A DNA stretch of 64,000 nt from Tenacibaculum sp. 190524A05c (GCF_964036595.1 NZ_OZ038523.1:1666001-1730000); one strand, 5' to 3'. Shown: positions 17,716-25,519, numbered from the stretch's first letter. Notes: generated from the letters alone by a model not told the origin. Made by a program: numbers and translations.

Positions 17716-18462
17716 ATGAAAAGGGAAATATTTTTTATTTTAATTTTATTTACACTTAATATATCTGGACAAACTAAAGAAACTGAAAATTTAATCAATC
17801 AAATTGCAAATGACTTAGTTCCTGATGATTTTGATTATTATTATATAAATCCTGTTAGTTTAAAAGAACAAATAAACGATTCACTCCAATATTTTCATCT
17901 ATTAAAACTGAAATTGGTTGACAAAGAATTCCCCATCGATTTAGCCTATACACCCTATCACGAAACAACAAATTGGAAAGAATACAATTTAAAAAATGTA
18001 AAATTTCCGTCTGATGAATATCATAATAAATCCTCTCCACCTAATTCATTAGAAGTGAAATTTATACGCTATAATATTCCAGAAAAAACTTATGATAGTT
18101 TAGTTGCCATTAAAACACCTCATACCTTACTAGTCAAAAAAAAATGGTACTGGAATAAAAATAAGATCTGGACAAATAATAACTTTAGAACTGAACTAAA
18201 CAAGGCTTGGGAAAAAGACAAAAAAATAAATATTGAAGAAAAAGTATATTTTAATTTTTCGAAACCACTTTTTTCTAAAGACAAAAAATACGCTAGAGTT
18301 TCTGTTAAAGTGATTAAACGCTGTAATGGATATGGTTTCACGGCCATTTATGCAATGATTAAAGGAAAATGGAAAAATTTAATTGAATACAATGAAACTA
18401 AAATAAATTCCTTTTCTACACACAGAAAATGTGAAGAGATAATGATAACAATAAGAAATTAA
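17716..18462 (+). CDS. exported protein, unknown
   Basis: 248 residues with a signal peptide (MKREIFFILILFTLNISGQ). The mature part is rich in Trp/Tyr/Lys, including KKWYWNKNKIW near 140-150. A C-terminal segment KKYARVSVKVIKRCNGYGFT resembles the end of some Bacteroidota uncharacterised exported proteins. No domain is claimed. Its stop codon lies inside degenerate repeat copy G. Confidence 0.68.
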   Translation: MKREIFFILILFTLNISGQTKETENLINQIANDLVPDDFDYYYINPVSLKEQINDSLQYFHLLKLKLVDKEFPIDLAYTPYHETTNWKEYNLKNVKFPSDEYHNKSSPPNSLEVKFIRYNIPEKTYDSLVAIKTPHTLLVKKKWYWNKNKIWTNNNFRTELNKAWEKDKKINIEEKVYFNFSKPLFSKDKKYARVSVKVIKRCNGYGFTAIYAMIKGKWKNLIEYNETKINSFSTHRKCEEIMITIRN

Positions 18463-18482
18463 TCTTATCTATGGTATTTCTA
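18454..18482 (+). repeat. promoter-leader repeat, degenerate copy G
   Basis: AAATTAATCTTATCTATGG and TATTTC align with the shared pattern AAATTCAATCTTATTAATT and ATCTTTC, with small indels. The leader that follows, TATTACGAAAAAAAATCAC, matches copies A and B well. The TAA stop of the upstream gene (18460-18462) lies within the repeat. It is about 86 bases before the next start codon. Confidence 0.42.
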
Positions 18483-18568
18483 CGCCAAAATGAAGGAACT
18501 TCCTTCCTTTTATTACGAAAAAAAATCACATCAATAAATTGTAGTTTATTCAGAAAAGACTATATAAA

Positions 18569-19060
18569 ATGACAAAAAATGCGTTTATAAAATCCGTTAC
18601 AAATTTGCTTATAAATCATACCAGAGTTTTAGTATTATTACGAATTCCAAATTCAGGAAACAATAGACATTATTTCTTTATTGAAAACTTAAATGATTTA
18701 ACAGACCTCATAAATGAGTGCAATACAAGTGACTCAATAACAGTATTTAAATCAGTCAAAGAGTTTAAAAGTGGATTAATTACTAAAGACTTTATCAAAG
18801 GAATAGTAAAATCTAAAAACCAAGACAAATTTAATCCTGAATTACTGATTGTAAATAGTAACTATGTAGAATATAAAACAAATAAAAATACTGAATGGGA
18901 TGTTGCGGAAAATTCAAAAGAACTTGAAGAGATTTTGAGAGATAATCTAGGAACTAAAACAACTATAATATCAGAACCAGATTTCTCCGATGAATCAAAT
19001 ACATTTCATTTATATGTTCCAAATAAATTAGGATTAAGTAAACCTGGAGGATCGTATTAA
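18569..19060 (+). CDS. soluble protein, unknown (immunity-like)
   Basis: 163 residues without signal peptide or membrane segment. Mixed alpha/beta character, with VLVLLRIPNSGNN and HYFFIENLNDLTDLI near the N-terminus and a Gly/Pro C-terminus. I recognise no family. The size, solubility and position in the array are consistent with immunity-type or similar accessory proteins. It ends directly in a 3' flank shared with the gene at 20221. Confidence 0.65.
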   Translation: MTKNAFIKSVTNLLINHTRVLVLLRIPNSGNNRHYFFIENLNDLTDLINECNTSDSITVFKSVKEFKSGLITKDFIKGIVKSKNQDKFNPELLIVNSNYVEYKTNKNTEWDVAENSKELEEILRDNLGTKTTIISEPDFSDESNTFHLYVPNKLGLSKPGGSY

Positions 19061-19107
19061 AACAAACTAACTCTAACACGACGAATAATTAGTTTAGTTT
19101 GTCACTA
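19058..19107 (+). repeat. shared 3'-flank repeat, copy 1 (inverted arms)
   Basis: Begins at the stop codon of the preceding gene. ACAAACTAACT and AGTTTAGTTTGT form an imperfect inverted repeat around about 16 bases. The whole segment is roughly 85 percent identical by eye to 20668-20717, which also begins at a stop codon. Confidence 0.65.
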
Positions 19108-19118
19108 AACTTAGGAAC

Positions 19119-19170
19119 CTTGGAGAAAATTCAATCTTATTAATTATCTTCCCATAGCATAGGAAAAGAA
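19119..19170 (+). repeat. promoter-leader repeat, copy D
   Basis: GAGAAAATTCAATCT followed by TATTAATTATCTTCCC, then ATAGGAAAA. TTGG just upstream may serve as the -33 box. It lies in the 370-base spacer 19061-19430, together with the shared 3' flank and a small open frame at 19222. Confidence 0.7.
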
Positions 19171-19221
19171 CACTTCCTCTAACCCAATTGATAAAACAAC
19201 AGTTTGCTAACAAGCCCGAAA

Positions 19222-19335
19222 ATGAATCTCTTTAGAAAAAATAGAAATAAAAACTGGTTAATAAAGTTATTCAAAATAACCGATAATAAAACTGCGCAAT
19301 TGTTTGATATGCAAAAGTGTTCAAAGAAAAAATGA
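19222..19335 (+). CDS. possible small protein or truncated gene (37 residues)
   Basis: ATG 71 bases after the core of repeat copy D, the same spacing as in copies A and C, opens a 37-codon frame that starts MNLFRKNRNKNW and ends in a lysine run with TGA. Removing one A from the A6 tract at 19327-19332 would extend it by about 12 residues (NDFQLKLIFIEN). It may be a real small protein, or the remains of one. Support is positional only. Confidence 0.35.
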   Translation: MNLFRKNRNKNWLIKLFKITDNKTAQLFDMQKCSKKK

Positions 19336-19430
19336 CTTTCAACTAAAATTAATTTTTATAGAAAATTGAAACCTATAACCTTTAAACAACAGCTTCACAA
19401 ATACGCTCGGTATCATTAAATAAATCTGCT

Positions 19431-20066
19431 ATGAAAATAAACTTATCATCAATTACAACATCAAAAGAATATTTCCAATATGTATGTAATTTAATTGGAG
19501 AACACTATAAATCAAGGGGATTTAAATATTCATCATCTAGACCAAAAATTTCTTATACAAGTGAAGATATTAAATTAGAAATTTCATTTTGGTCAAGTAG
19601 ATCAAATGAATTTGGTGAATATATTAATCTAGAAATTATTCCTCGTTTTTTCTCGATTAAACTTAAAAATGTAAAAAAAGGATATTTATTTAGTAATACT
19701 TCGATATTATTAAAAAAATACAGCGATGATAAATCAAGAATAAGAGTTATTCACATATATGGAGAAACAATTGAACAGAAGGATGAATATTCGCGAGAAT
19801 CAGTAATTAAAGAGAATAATCATTGTAATATAAACTATTTTACAGAAACAAAATTTAACAAAATCATAGATTTCATAGACAGTAAAATTATTTATTGGAT
19901 TGAGAGAATAAAATCAGAAGAAGGAATTTTAGAATTGACTGAAAATATTCCTGATTCAGTATCATATTACCTAAAAGAGAGTCCTAACTTTATAAATTAT
20001 TGTGAAATTAACTTTCCAGACATTAACATTAAACAAAGATTAGGAATAGCAAAAGATAATCAATAA
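19431..20066 (+). CDS. soluble protein, unknown (loosely DUF4304-like)
   Basis: 211 residues, no signal peptide. The N-terminal half reads HYKSRGFKYSSSRPKI, then KLEISFWSSRSNEFGEYI, a layout like DUF4304 proteins (GFK..., then strands with W/S and an N-x-E element). The family assignment is weak. It lies 95 bases after the small frame at 19222, without a promoter repeat of its own. Confidence 0.65.
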   Translation: MKINLSSITTSKEYFQYVCNLIGEHYKSRGFKYSSSRPKISYTSEDIKLEISFWSSRSNEFGEYINLEIIPRFFSIKLKNVKKGYLFSNTSILLKKYSDDKSRIRVIHIYGETIEQKDEYSRESVIKENNHCNINYFTETKFNKIIDFIDSKIIYWIERIKSEEGILELTENIPDSVSYYLKESPNFINYCEINFPDINIKQRLGIAKDNQ

Positions 20067-20099
20067 GTTAGCCAACAAATTCCGAAATTTAATAAGCTA
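20067..20099 (+). terminator. hairpin directly after stop codon
   Basis: GTTAGC ... GCTAAC arms starting at the first base after the stop codon, with an inner AAATT/AATTT stem. No T-run, so it may be a weak terminator or an element of the array's gene ends. Confidence 0.4.
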
Positions 20100-20112
20100 A
20101 CAGACTTCTTTA

Positions 20113-20148
20113 TTAAGTATAATCTTTTTAATTATCTTTCGGTAACAT
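20113..20148 (+). repeat. promoter-leader repeat, copy E
   Basis: AAGTATAATCT followed by TTTTAATTATCTTTCGGTAAC, then a leader with CCGAAAAAAATCATAAACAA. It lies 80 bases before the start codon at 20221. Confidence 0.6.
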
Positions 20149-20220
20149 CTAAAAATAACTAAACAACCTTTTCCGAAAAAAATCATAAACAAATAGACAA
20201 GCATAAATTAAAAACAAGCT

Positions 20221-20670
20221 ATGGGAATTTTTGACATTTTTAAGAAAAAACCAAAATTTATTGATGGTTTATTTGGAGAATTAAACTATACAACCTTCCA
20301 AAATTCTTCTAAAAATTTTTACGACGGACAAGTAATTTTTCAGGAAACACTTATAGGAATTAATATTGATGCTGATGAAAATGGGCCTACTAAAGAACAA
20401 AAAGAATTCTTCGAAAAGTTGAATAAAGAGTATAATGAAATCAAAGAAAACATAATCTTACCATTTTTAAGAAATGAACTGGAAGATAATCTTGAAGATG
20501 CGGGACTAAATAACTTTGATGATCAATTTGAATTTGACGGAATTTCAATTGGACGGATTAATAATGAAAAAACAAATTGGTCAATTTCTTTTGAATCAAA
20601 ACCAATGAGACACTATGTTTCGATTGACTTTGAAGGAATGACTCCTAAACACATGACAATTGACGGTTAA
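20221..20670 (+). CDS. soluble protein, unknown (DUF2004/DUF6985-like)
   Basis: 149 residues, acidic and soluble. The N-terminal GIFDIFKKKPKFIDG followed by LFGELNY and an acidic KEQKEFFEKLNKEY helix is the layout of small Bacteroidota proteins of the DUF2004/DUF6985 kind, often found among immunity genes. The resemblance is from memory and tentative. It is headed by repeat copy E and ends in the second copy of the 3'-flank repeat. Confidence 0.68.
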   Translation: MGIFDIFKKKPKFIDGLFGELNYTTFQNSSKNFYDGQVIFQETLIGINIDADENGPTKEQKEFFEKLNKEYNEIKENIILPFLRNELEDNLEDAGLNNFDDQFEFDGISIGRINNEKTNWSISFESKPMRHYVSIDFEGMTPKHMTIDG

Positions 20671-20717
20671 AACAAACTAACTCTAACAAGGTGGATAATT
20701 AATTTAGGTTGTCACTA
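20668..20717 (+). repeat. shared 3'-flank repeat, copy 2 (inverted arms)
   Basis: Same element as at 19058-19107, again starting at a stop codon: ACAAACTAACTCTAAC, then AATTTAGGTTGTCACTAAA. The inverted arms are slightly less regular than in copy 1. Confidence 0.65.
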
Positions 20718-20820
20718 AAATAAACTTCCTATCGTTTCAAACTCTTTTTTAAATGAAACTGTAACCTTTAGTTCGTTAATCCAGTCAAACTGAAAATTAC
20801 TAACACTAAATTGCTACACG

Positions 20821-21366
20821 ATGAAATTTTCAGATTCACTTAAATATTTTGGAATACTAATTATTGCAACGTTTCTAACCTTTTTCTTTCATGAAATGAG
20901 TCATTGGATTGCCTATGAATTATTAGGATATGAAGCTGGTTTCACACTAAACGGTGCATCTGTTAAAGACTCTGCAATTAAACTTTCTAAACTTCATCGA
21001 ATGATTACTAGTGCAGCTGGACCATTATTTACAATCATTCAAGCAATTATAGTTTACTTGATTTTGAAAAAGAATAAAAACATCTTCCTCTACCCTTTTC
21101 TATTTCTTCCTTTTATTATGAGATTAGGAGCAGCTTGGGCCAATCGATTTCAACCCAACGATGAAGGAAGAATTAGTTTAGATTTAGGCTTAAATCTTTA
21201 TTTTATTTCATTTATTGTAGTTTTACTCTTATTCTTTTTAGTAGCAAAAATTTCTAAGAAGAATAAAATATCTATTCTTTTTAATAGTATAACATTTATA
21301 ATTTCTATTCTACTTCTTTTCGCGCTTGTGTTTATTGATTCAAAGTATAAAATACGATTTGTATAA
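20821..21366 (+). CDS. membrane-embedded M50-like metalloprotease homolog
   Basis: 181 residues with about five hydrophobic segments. The first helix ends in FFHEMSHWIAYELLG, an HExxH zinc motif as in site-2-protease/M50 proteins. A second conserved-looking area, SAAGPLFTIIQAI near 67-79, corresponds to the N/SxxGP part of the family, and NRFQPNDEGRISLDLG near 112-127 could supply the third ligand. It is short for the family and lacks a PDZ domain. Its substrate is unknown and it may be inactive. Confidence 0.65.
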   Translation: MKFSDSLKYFGILIIATFLTFFFHEMSHWIAYELLGYEAGFTLNGASVKDSAIKLSKLHRMITSAAGPLFTIIQAIIVYLILKKNKNIFLYPFLFLPFIMRLGAAWANRFQPNDEGRISLDLGLNLYFISFIVVLLLFFLVAKISKKNKISILFNSITFIISILLLFALVFIDSKYKIRFV

Positions 21367-21403
21367 AACTAAATCGTGAAATCCCAAGAAGAGTTATTCT
21401 TCC

Positions 21404-21429
21404 AAACTTTTGAGTAACTTTACAGTAAA
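21404..21429 (+). repeat. 26-base direct repeat, copy 1
   Basis: AAACTTTTGAGTAACTTTAC followed by AGTAAA. It occurs again at 22081-22106 with one mismatch. TAACTTTAC resembles a -7 box, so it may be a promoter. It lies in the 428-base spacer 21367-21794 ahead of a frameshifted gene. Confidence 0.55.
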
Positions 21430-21454
21430 AGTTGGGAAATAACACATTGCTGTA

Positions 21455-21771
21455 ATGAATAAACTTAAGTTCTGTATTTCATTAAGAGAAAAGGATTATC
21501 AAAAAACGAAATAGTTAAAGAATTAATAAAACATGGATTCGAAGAATCTGAACTGGATTATTATTTAAAAAAGTCTAACGAAATTTATTTAAATCAGTTA
21601 TTAAATAACAAGCCTACTGTTGTTAAGAAAAAAGCTAGCCGAACATTTAAATCATTTATCTTAATCGCAAGTTTAGTCCTACTCATTAGTATGCTTATGG
21701 GGTATGCTACAATTGGACTAATAGGTCTCTTTCTCTTTTGGAGTTTAATAAAATTTAGTTCATCTCGTTAA
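21455..21771 (+). pseudogene. frameshifted small membrane protein (about 105 residues)
   Basis: ATG at 21455 opens MNKLKFCISLREK and then stops. One extra A in the A4 tract at 21489-21492 would continue it as ISLREKGLSKNEIVKELIKH, then a linker with lysines and a C-terminal membrane part with ATIGLIGLFLFWSLI, ending at 21769-21771. The downstream frame is 92 codons without a stop and clearly protein-like. It is either a pseudogene or a sequence error. The protein family (short N-terminal helical domain plus two membrane helices) is one I cannot name. Confidence 0.7.
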
Positions 21772-21794
21772 AAAATCACTTTAATAACACCTAA

Positions 21795-22090
21795 TTGAAA
21801 AAGTCAATATATTATCATCCAAAAAGATCTGCGATTCTAATTCTTCTTCTTTTTATTAGTGGAATGCTAATCGGGAAATTCACTCAAAGATTCCGATTCT
21901 CTGAGTATAGATGGATCTATCAATTTGGTAGTCTTTTGAACATTTTAGTTACAACTGGTTCTCTTTTATGGTCATTAATTCACCCTTTAATGATTTGGTC
22001 TGAAAATAAAAAGATTGGAAAAAGCATTTATTATGGATGATAATTGGAATGGGTCCTTTTCTTTATTTAGTAATTGCTTTAAACTTTTGA
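21795..22090 (+). pseudogene. frameshifted small membrane protein (about 98 residues)
   Basis: Starts at a TTG (21795) as MKKSIYYHPKRSAILIL and runs with two membrane segments to a stop after KSIYYG (22038-22040). One extra T in the TTT at 22026-22028 would continue it as KSILLWMIIGMGPFLYLVIA, a third convincing helix, to TGA at 22088-22090. The uncorrected 81-residue frame may still be made. It lies 23 bases after the preceding frameshifted gene. Confidence 0.6.
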
Positions 22091-22106
22091 GTAACTTTAC
22101 GGTAAA
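22081..22106 (+). repeat. 26-base direct repeat, copy 2
   Basis: AAACTTTTGAGTAACTTTAC followed by GGTAAA. It overlaps the end of the reconstructed membrane-protein frame and lies 14 bases before the lipoprotein start at 22120, in a position suited to a promoter. Confidence 0.55.
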
Positions 22107-22119
22107 CAAATCACTACAT

Positions 22120-22758
22120 ATGAAAAAGTTCAGACTAACATATTATTTATTCCTTATTTCCTTAACTTTATTTTGTTCTTGTGAAACAAATATTTTTGGA
22201 GAATCAGAATATCATAAATTCTCTAACCTAGACTATCAATATATTCCTGAAGTATATAAACAAACAGATAAAATAATTGAGTTTATAAATCAAAACAACG
22301 AAACTGTACAACTTAAAAACTTCTCTTACAGAATAGTTAAAGAATCTTACGGTGGACTTCTTTCTGAAGGAGAAAGTTTTTATTATGATAAATTATGGAT
22401 TCAGTTAATTCTTGTTGATGCCTATTCTAATTGTCAGAATCTCGATATCAGTATTTCCAAATCTGAAAAAGGTGATCTCTTCCATAGAGTTACTATACCC
22501 AAATTTACAGGCACTTCCTGTGGCGGAACTGTTTTTCAATTTAGATCTCCTGAAACTACAGAATATTCTAAAGTGGATATGACTATTAATAACCAAGTTT
22601 ACAATGATGTATTAGTACTAGAATCTTCAGGAAACATAAACAATTATTTTAGTATGTACAAAAACTCTACAATACATAAAATTTATTATGATTTGAAATA
22701 TGGTGTAATTGGATTCGATGATACAACGAATAACTTAGAGTTTAGAATTAAAAACTAA
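22120..22758 (+). CDS. lipoprotein, unknown
   Basis: 212 residues. The signal peptide MKKFRLTYYLFLISLTLFCS has the lipobox LFCSC. The start at 22120 was preferred over the longer frame because of this signal. The mature protein is beta-rich with a TGTSCGGTVF segment around 130-140 and several Tyr/Asn-rich strands. No family recognised. Confidence 0.75.
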   Translation: MKKFRLTYYLFLISLTLFCSCETNIFGESEYHKFSNLDYQYIPEVYKQTDKIIEFINQNNETVQLKNFSYRIVKESYGGLLSEGESFYYDKLWIQLILVDAYSNCQNLDISISKSEKGDLFHRVTIPKFTGTSCGGTVFQFRSPETTEYSKVDMTINNQVYNDVLVLESSGNINNYFSMYKNSTIHKIYYDLKYGVIGFDDTTNNLEFRIKN

Positions 22759-22803
22759 AGCCTTAAAAAACATAACGAATTATTCGAAACAAACTAATTA
22801 AAA

Positions 22804-23922
22804 TTGAAATACATAATAACATATCTATTTGTTGTACTACTCTTTCCATTGCTTTCTTTTGGTCAGACTCATAAAATTGATTCGATAATAGAATCAAAGC
22901 TTACTTATACTTCTGAAAAACCAGTTCACAACATTTTAATTCAAATTCAAAATACTAGAGGTACAAAAAGTTTTCATAAAGGAATAAATCATAAAGGAAA
23001 GGATTCAATTTTAGTTTCAGGGCAAGAACAATTCAAAGCTGCAAGTAGCACAAAACTTTTTGTCGCTACAATTATTCTTCAGCTTATGGAAGAAGGAAAA
23101 TTGAATTTAAATGACAAAGCATCTAAATTTTTAAAAAATATAGCTTTTCTCAATTTTGAAAATTTTCACCTTTACAATAAACAGAAATTTTCTAGCCAAA
23201 TAACTATTGAGCAATTACTATCGCATCGTTCAGGATTGGCAGATATTTTTAACGATAAAGAAGAAGATTTTTTTGGCATATTACTACAGAATCCCAAAAA
23301 GACCTACTCACCAAAATCCATTGTAGAACTTTACTTTAAATTCAAATTAAATCAATCAGCTCATTTTAAGCCCAATGAAGGATGGCACTATTCTGATATG
23401 AATTATCTTTTACTAGGATTAATTATTGAACAAATTGAGCAAAATTCTTTGGCAGAAAGTATTCGATCTCGAATATTAGAGCCTCTTGAAATGAATGAAA
23501 CCTATTTTGAATTTTATGAAAAGCCAACCTCAAAAAACAACTTGATTCATCAATATGTAGGCAATTTAAATTTCTCAGAAATAAATACTTCTTTTGATTG
23601 GTCTGGTGGTGGATTGGTTTCTTCTAATAAAGACTTAATCACTTTTATAACATCACTCTTCGACTTAAAATTAATTAGCAAGAATAGTTTACAGAAAATG
23701 ACTGATGTTCAATATACAAAAGAACATGAATACAGATATGGCTTAGGAATGTATGAATCAAAATACAATGGAAAAACTTACTATGGTCACTATGGGTTTT
23801 ATGGAACTTATGTTGGGTATTGTCCAGAAACTAAAACCGCAATTTCATATTCTATAAATCAAGCTTTAGCCGATTTCAACAGACATACTTTTGTTAGTGG
23901 AATTCTTAAACTTATAGAATAA
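22804..23922 (+). CDS. exported serine hydrolase, class C beta-lactamase/DD-peptidase family
   Basis: 372 residues, TTG start, signal peptide ending SFGQ. The penicillin-binding fold shows the nucleophile tetrad SSTK (Ser in KAASSTKLF, about residue 80), a YSDMNYLLLG Tyr-x-Asp/Asn element near 200, and a late HYGFYGTYVGY in place of the KTG box. Such proteins act as esterases, D-amino peptidases or beta-lactamase-like hydrolases in the periplasm; the substrate is open. It lies 45 bases after a lipoprotein gene. Confidence 0.85.
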   Translation: MKYIITYLFVVLLFPLLSFGQTHKIDSIIESKLTYTSEKPVHNILIQIQNTRGTKSFHKGINHKGKDSILVSGQEQFKAASSTKLFVATIILQLMEEGKLNLNDKASKFLKNIAFLNFENFHLYNKQKFSSQITIEQLLSHRSGLADIFNDKEEDFFGILLQNPKKTYSPKSIVELYFKFKLNQSAHFKPNEGWHYSDMNYLLLGLIIEQIEQNSLAESIRSRILEPLEMNETYFEFYEKPTSKNNLIHQYVGNLNFSEINTSFDWSGGGLVSSNKDLITFITSLFDLKLISKNSLQKMTDVQYTKEHEYRYGLGMYESKYNGKTYYGHYGFYGTYVGYCPETKTAISYSINQALADFNRHTFVSGILKLIE

Positions 23923-23932
23923 GTAGAACAGT

Positions 23933-24424
23933 ATGAAAATTAAAAATTTCAATCATATAATTTCTGCAACAGACTTTGATATAATTCATGAGGAAAGAAC
24001 TCTAATTTATCAAGTTTTAGCTCAATCCTCAGAGGTAATTATTGAACATAATGAAACTATTACTAGGATTAAGTTTTTAACTACAAAAGGAAATGAAATT
24101 CAGGAAGATGATTTTTTATTAATTCCTGAAACCAATGTTTTATTCTATCGAGCTATTATTGAATGGTGCGCTTTTGATTTAAAGAGAAAAATAATTATAA
24201 GAAGAGAAAATGCTACGCAATTACCATTTATTGAAAGAATCGGTAATACTGTGATCATCCATGATGAACTATACGCGGAATCAACGGATTTAAAAGCCAA
24301 TCTAATTGATAAAGTCCCAATTGATCCTCCCACAGAATCTGTTGAATATGAAGATCGCATTGAATTTGACAGTCCTGTATTTGGTAAACAGACATTAAAA
24401 CTATCTCCTAATAACAATACTTAG
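23933..24424 (+). CDS. soluble protein, unknown
   Basis: 163 residues, acidic, no signal peptide. The N-terminal NFNHIISATDFDIIHEERT and a C-terminal EYEDRIEFDSPVFGKQTLKL are the most regular stretches. I recognise no family. It begins 10 bases after the serine hydrolase and ends 7 bases before the next lipoprotein, suggesting one operon. Confidence 0.65.
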   Translation: MKIKNFNHIISATDFDIIHEERTLIYQVLAQSSEVIIEHNETITRIKFLTTKGNEIQEDDFLLIPETNVLFYRAIIEWCAFDLKRKIIIRRENATQLPFIERIGNTVIIHDELYAESTDLKANLIDKVPIDPPTESVEYEDRIEFDSPVFGKQTLKLSPNNNT

Positions 24425-24431
24425 AAACAAA

Positions 24432-24815
24432 ATGAACATAAAAAATACATTTATAATTGTCTTAATTCTAACTCTATTTTCTTGCTCAAAATTAACGAAA
24501 GAAAATTCTAAATTTATTTATTCCAAAGGAGAACATAGTATAGAATTAAAGATCCTAAATGGAAACAATCATTTGACTTTTGATACTCCATTAAGAGCTG
24601 ATTTTGAATGGAAAAACATCAATCCAAAAACTGGTTCTATTTATGGAGCAGGAATAAGAATACTTGGAACTGAAAATGGAGTTACTAAAACTGAAATAAA
24701 TATTCCAAGTAAATATTTTCAATTGGATACTTTAAATATAAAGTTACTTTTCGAAATCAAAGGAGAGAAAACCACTACTGAATTTAATATTCCAATTAAA
24801 TACAAACAGGAATAA
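24432..24815 (+). CDS. small lipoprotein, unknown
   Basis: 127 residues. MNIKNTFIIVLILTLFSCSK gives a lipobox Cys18. The rest is predicted beta-sandwich-like, with LKILNGNNHLTF and a C-terminal TTEFNIPIKYKQE. Probably the last gene of the 22.1-24.8 kb unit. Confidence 0.68.
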   Translation: MNIKNTFIIVLILTLFSCSKLTKENSKFIYSKGEHSIELKILNGNNHLTFDTPLRADFEWKNINPKTGSIYGAGIRILGTENGVTKTEINIPSKYFQLDTLNIKLLFEIKGEKTTTEFNIPIKYKQE

Positions 24816-24889
24816 CTCGGTTAAAATTAATTCCAGATTTATTTAAAAAAGATATTTCACTAATTTTAACTTCTAAGAAACAATCTCAA

Positions 24890-25456
24890 ATGGAAGAAAT
24901 CAGAAAGTTTATAGAACACATTACTCCATTGAGCACTTGTGATTGGGAGTTTTTCTCTTCTAAATTGCAAAGAATAGAGCTTAAAAAAAATACTCCTTTA
25001 TTAAAGTTCGGTGAAATTGAACGTCATATGTATTTTATCTCGAAAGGAATTGTGAGATATTATATTCCACTAGAAGAAACTGATTTAACTTTTGGTTTTT
25101 TATTCGAAAATGAATTTGTTACTGGGTATGATTCATTTTTAACTCAAACTCCTTCTGAATATCAAATTGAAACCTTAACCAATAGTGTCTTTTGGAAAAT
25201 ATCGCTTCAAGATTTAGAGACTGTATATCAAAAAACCAACAGTGGAAATATCATCGGACGAAAAATGGCCGAGAAGATGTTTTTAATTAAATCGAAAAGA
25301 GAACTTGCACTTTTAAGCAAAACTGCCGAAGAACGTTATCTTGATTTATTCAAAGATCGTCCAAAACTTATTAAAGAAATTCCATTAAAATATATCGCAT
25401 CCTACATTGGTGTTACTCCACAAGCATTAAGCAGAATAAGAAAGCGAATTACTTAA
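24890..25456 (+). CDS. Crp/Fnr family transcriptional regulator
   Basis: 188 residues, cyclic-nucleotide-binding-like beta-barrel plus a C-terminal winged helix. LLKFGEIERHMYFISKGIVR (about 38-57) is the barrel signature, with GYD replacing the usual phosphate-binding cassette. The recognition region is KYIASYIGVTPQALSRIRKR. This short type is widespread in Bacteroidota and may not bind cAMP. It stands 24 bases before a DoxX-like gene, which it may control. Confidence 0.88.
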   Translation: MEEIRKFIEHITPLSTCDWEFFSSKLQRIELKKNTPLLKFGEIERHMYFISKGIVRYYIPLEETDLTFGFLFENEFVTGYDSFLTQTPSEYQIETLTNSVFWKISLQDLETVYQKTNSGNIIGRKMAEKMFLIKSKRELALLSKTAEERYLDLFKDRPKLIKEIPLKYIASYIGVTPQALSRIRKRIT

Positions 25457-25519
25457 CTTGGGTTCATTGTTTTAAATCATATGTTTTATGAATTTTACCT
25501 CTTAGTAATTCAGCAACAT

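Noticed and set aside
13424..24815. Integron attC sites in the gene array
   Set aside because: The shared 3' flank has inverted arms, but I find no consistent RYYYAAC/GTTRRRY boxes at gene junctions and no integron integrase in the window.
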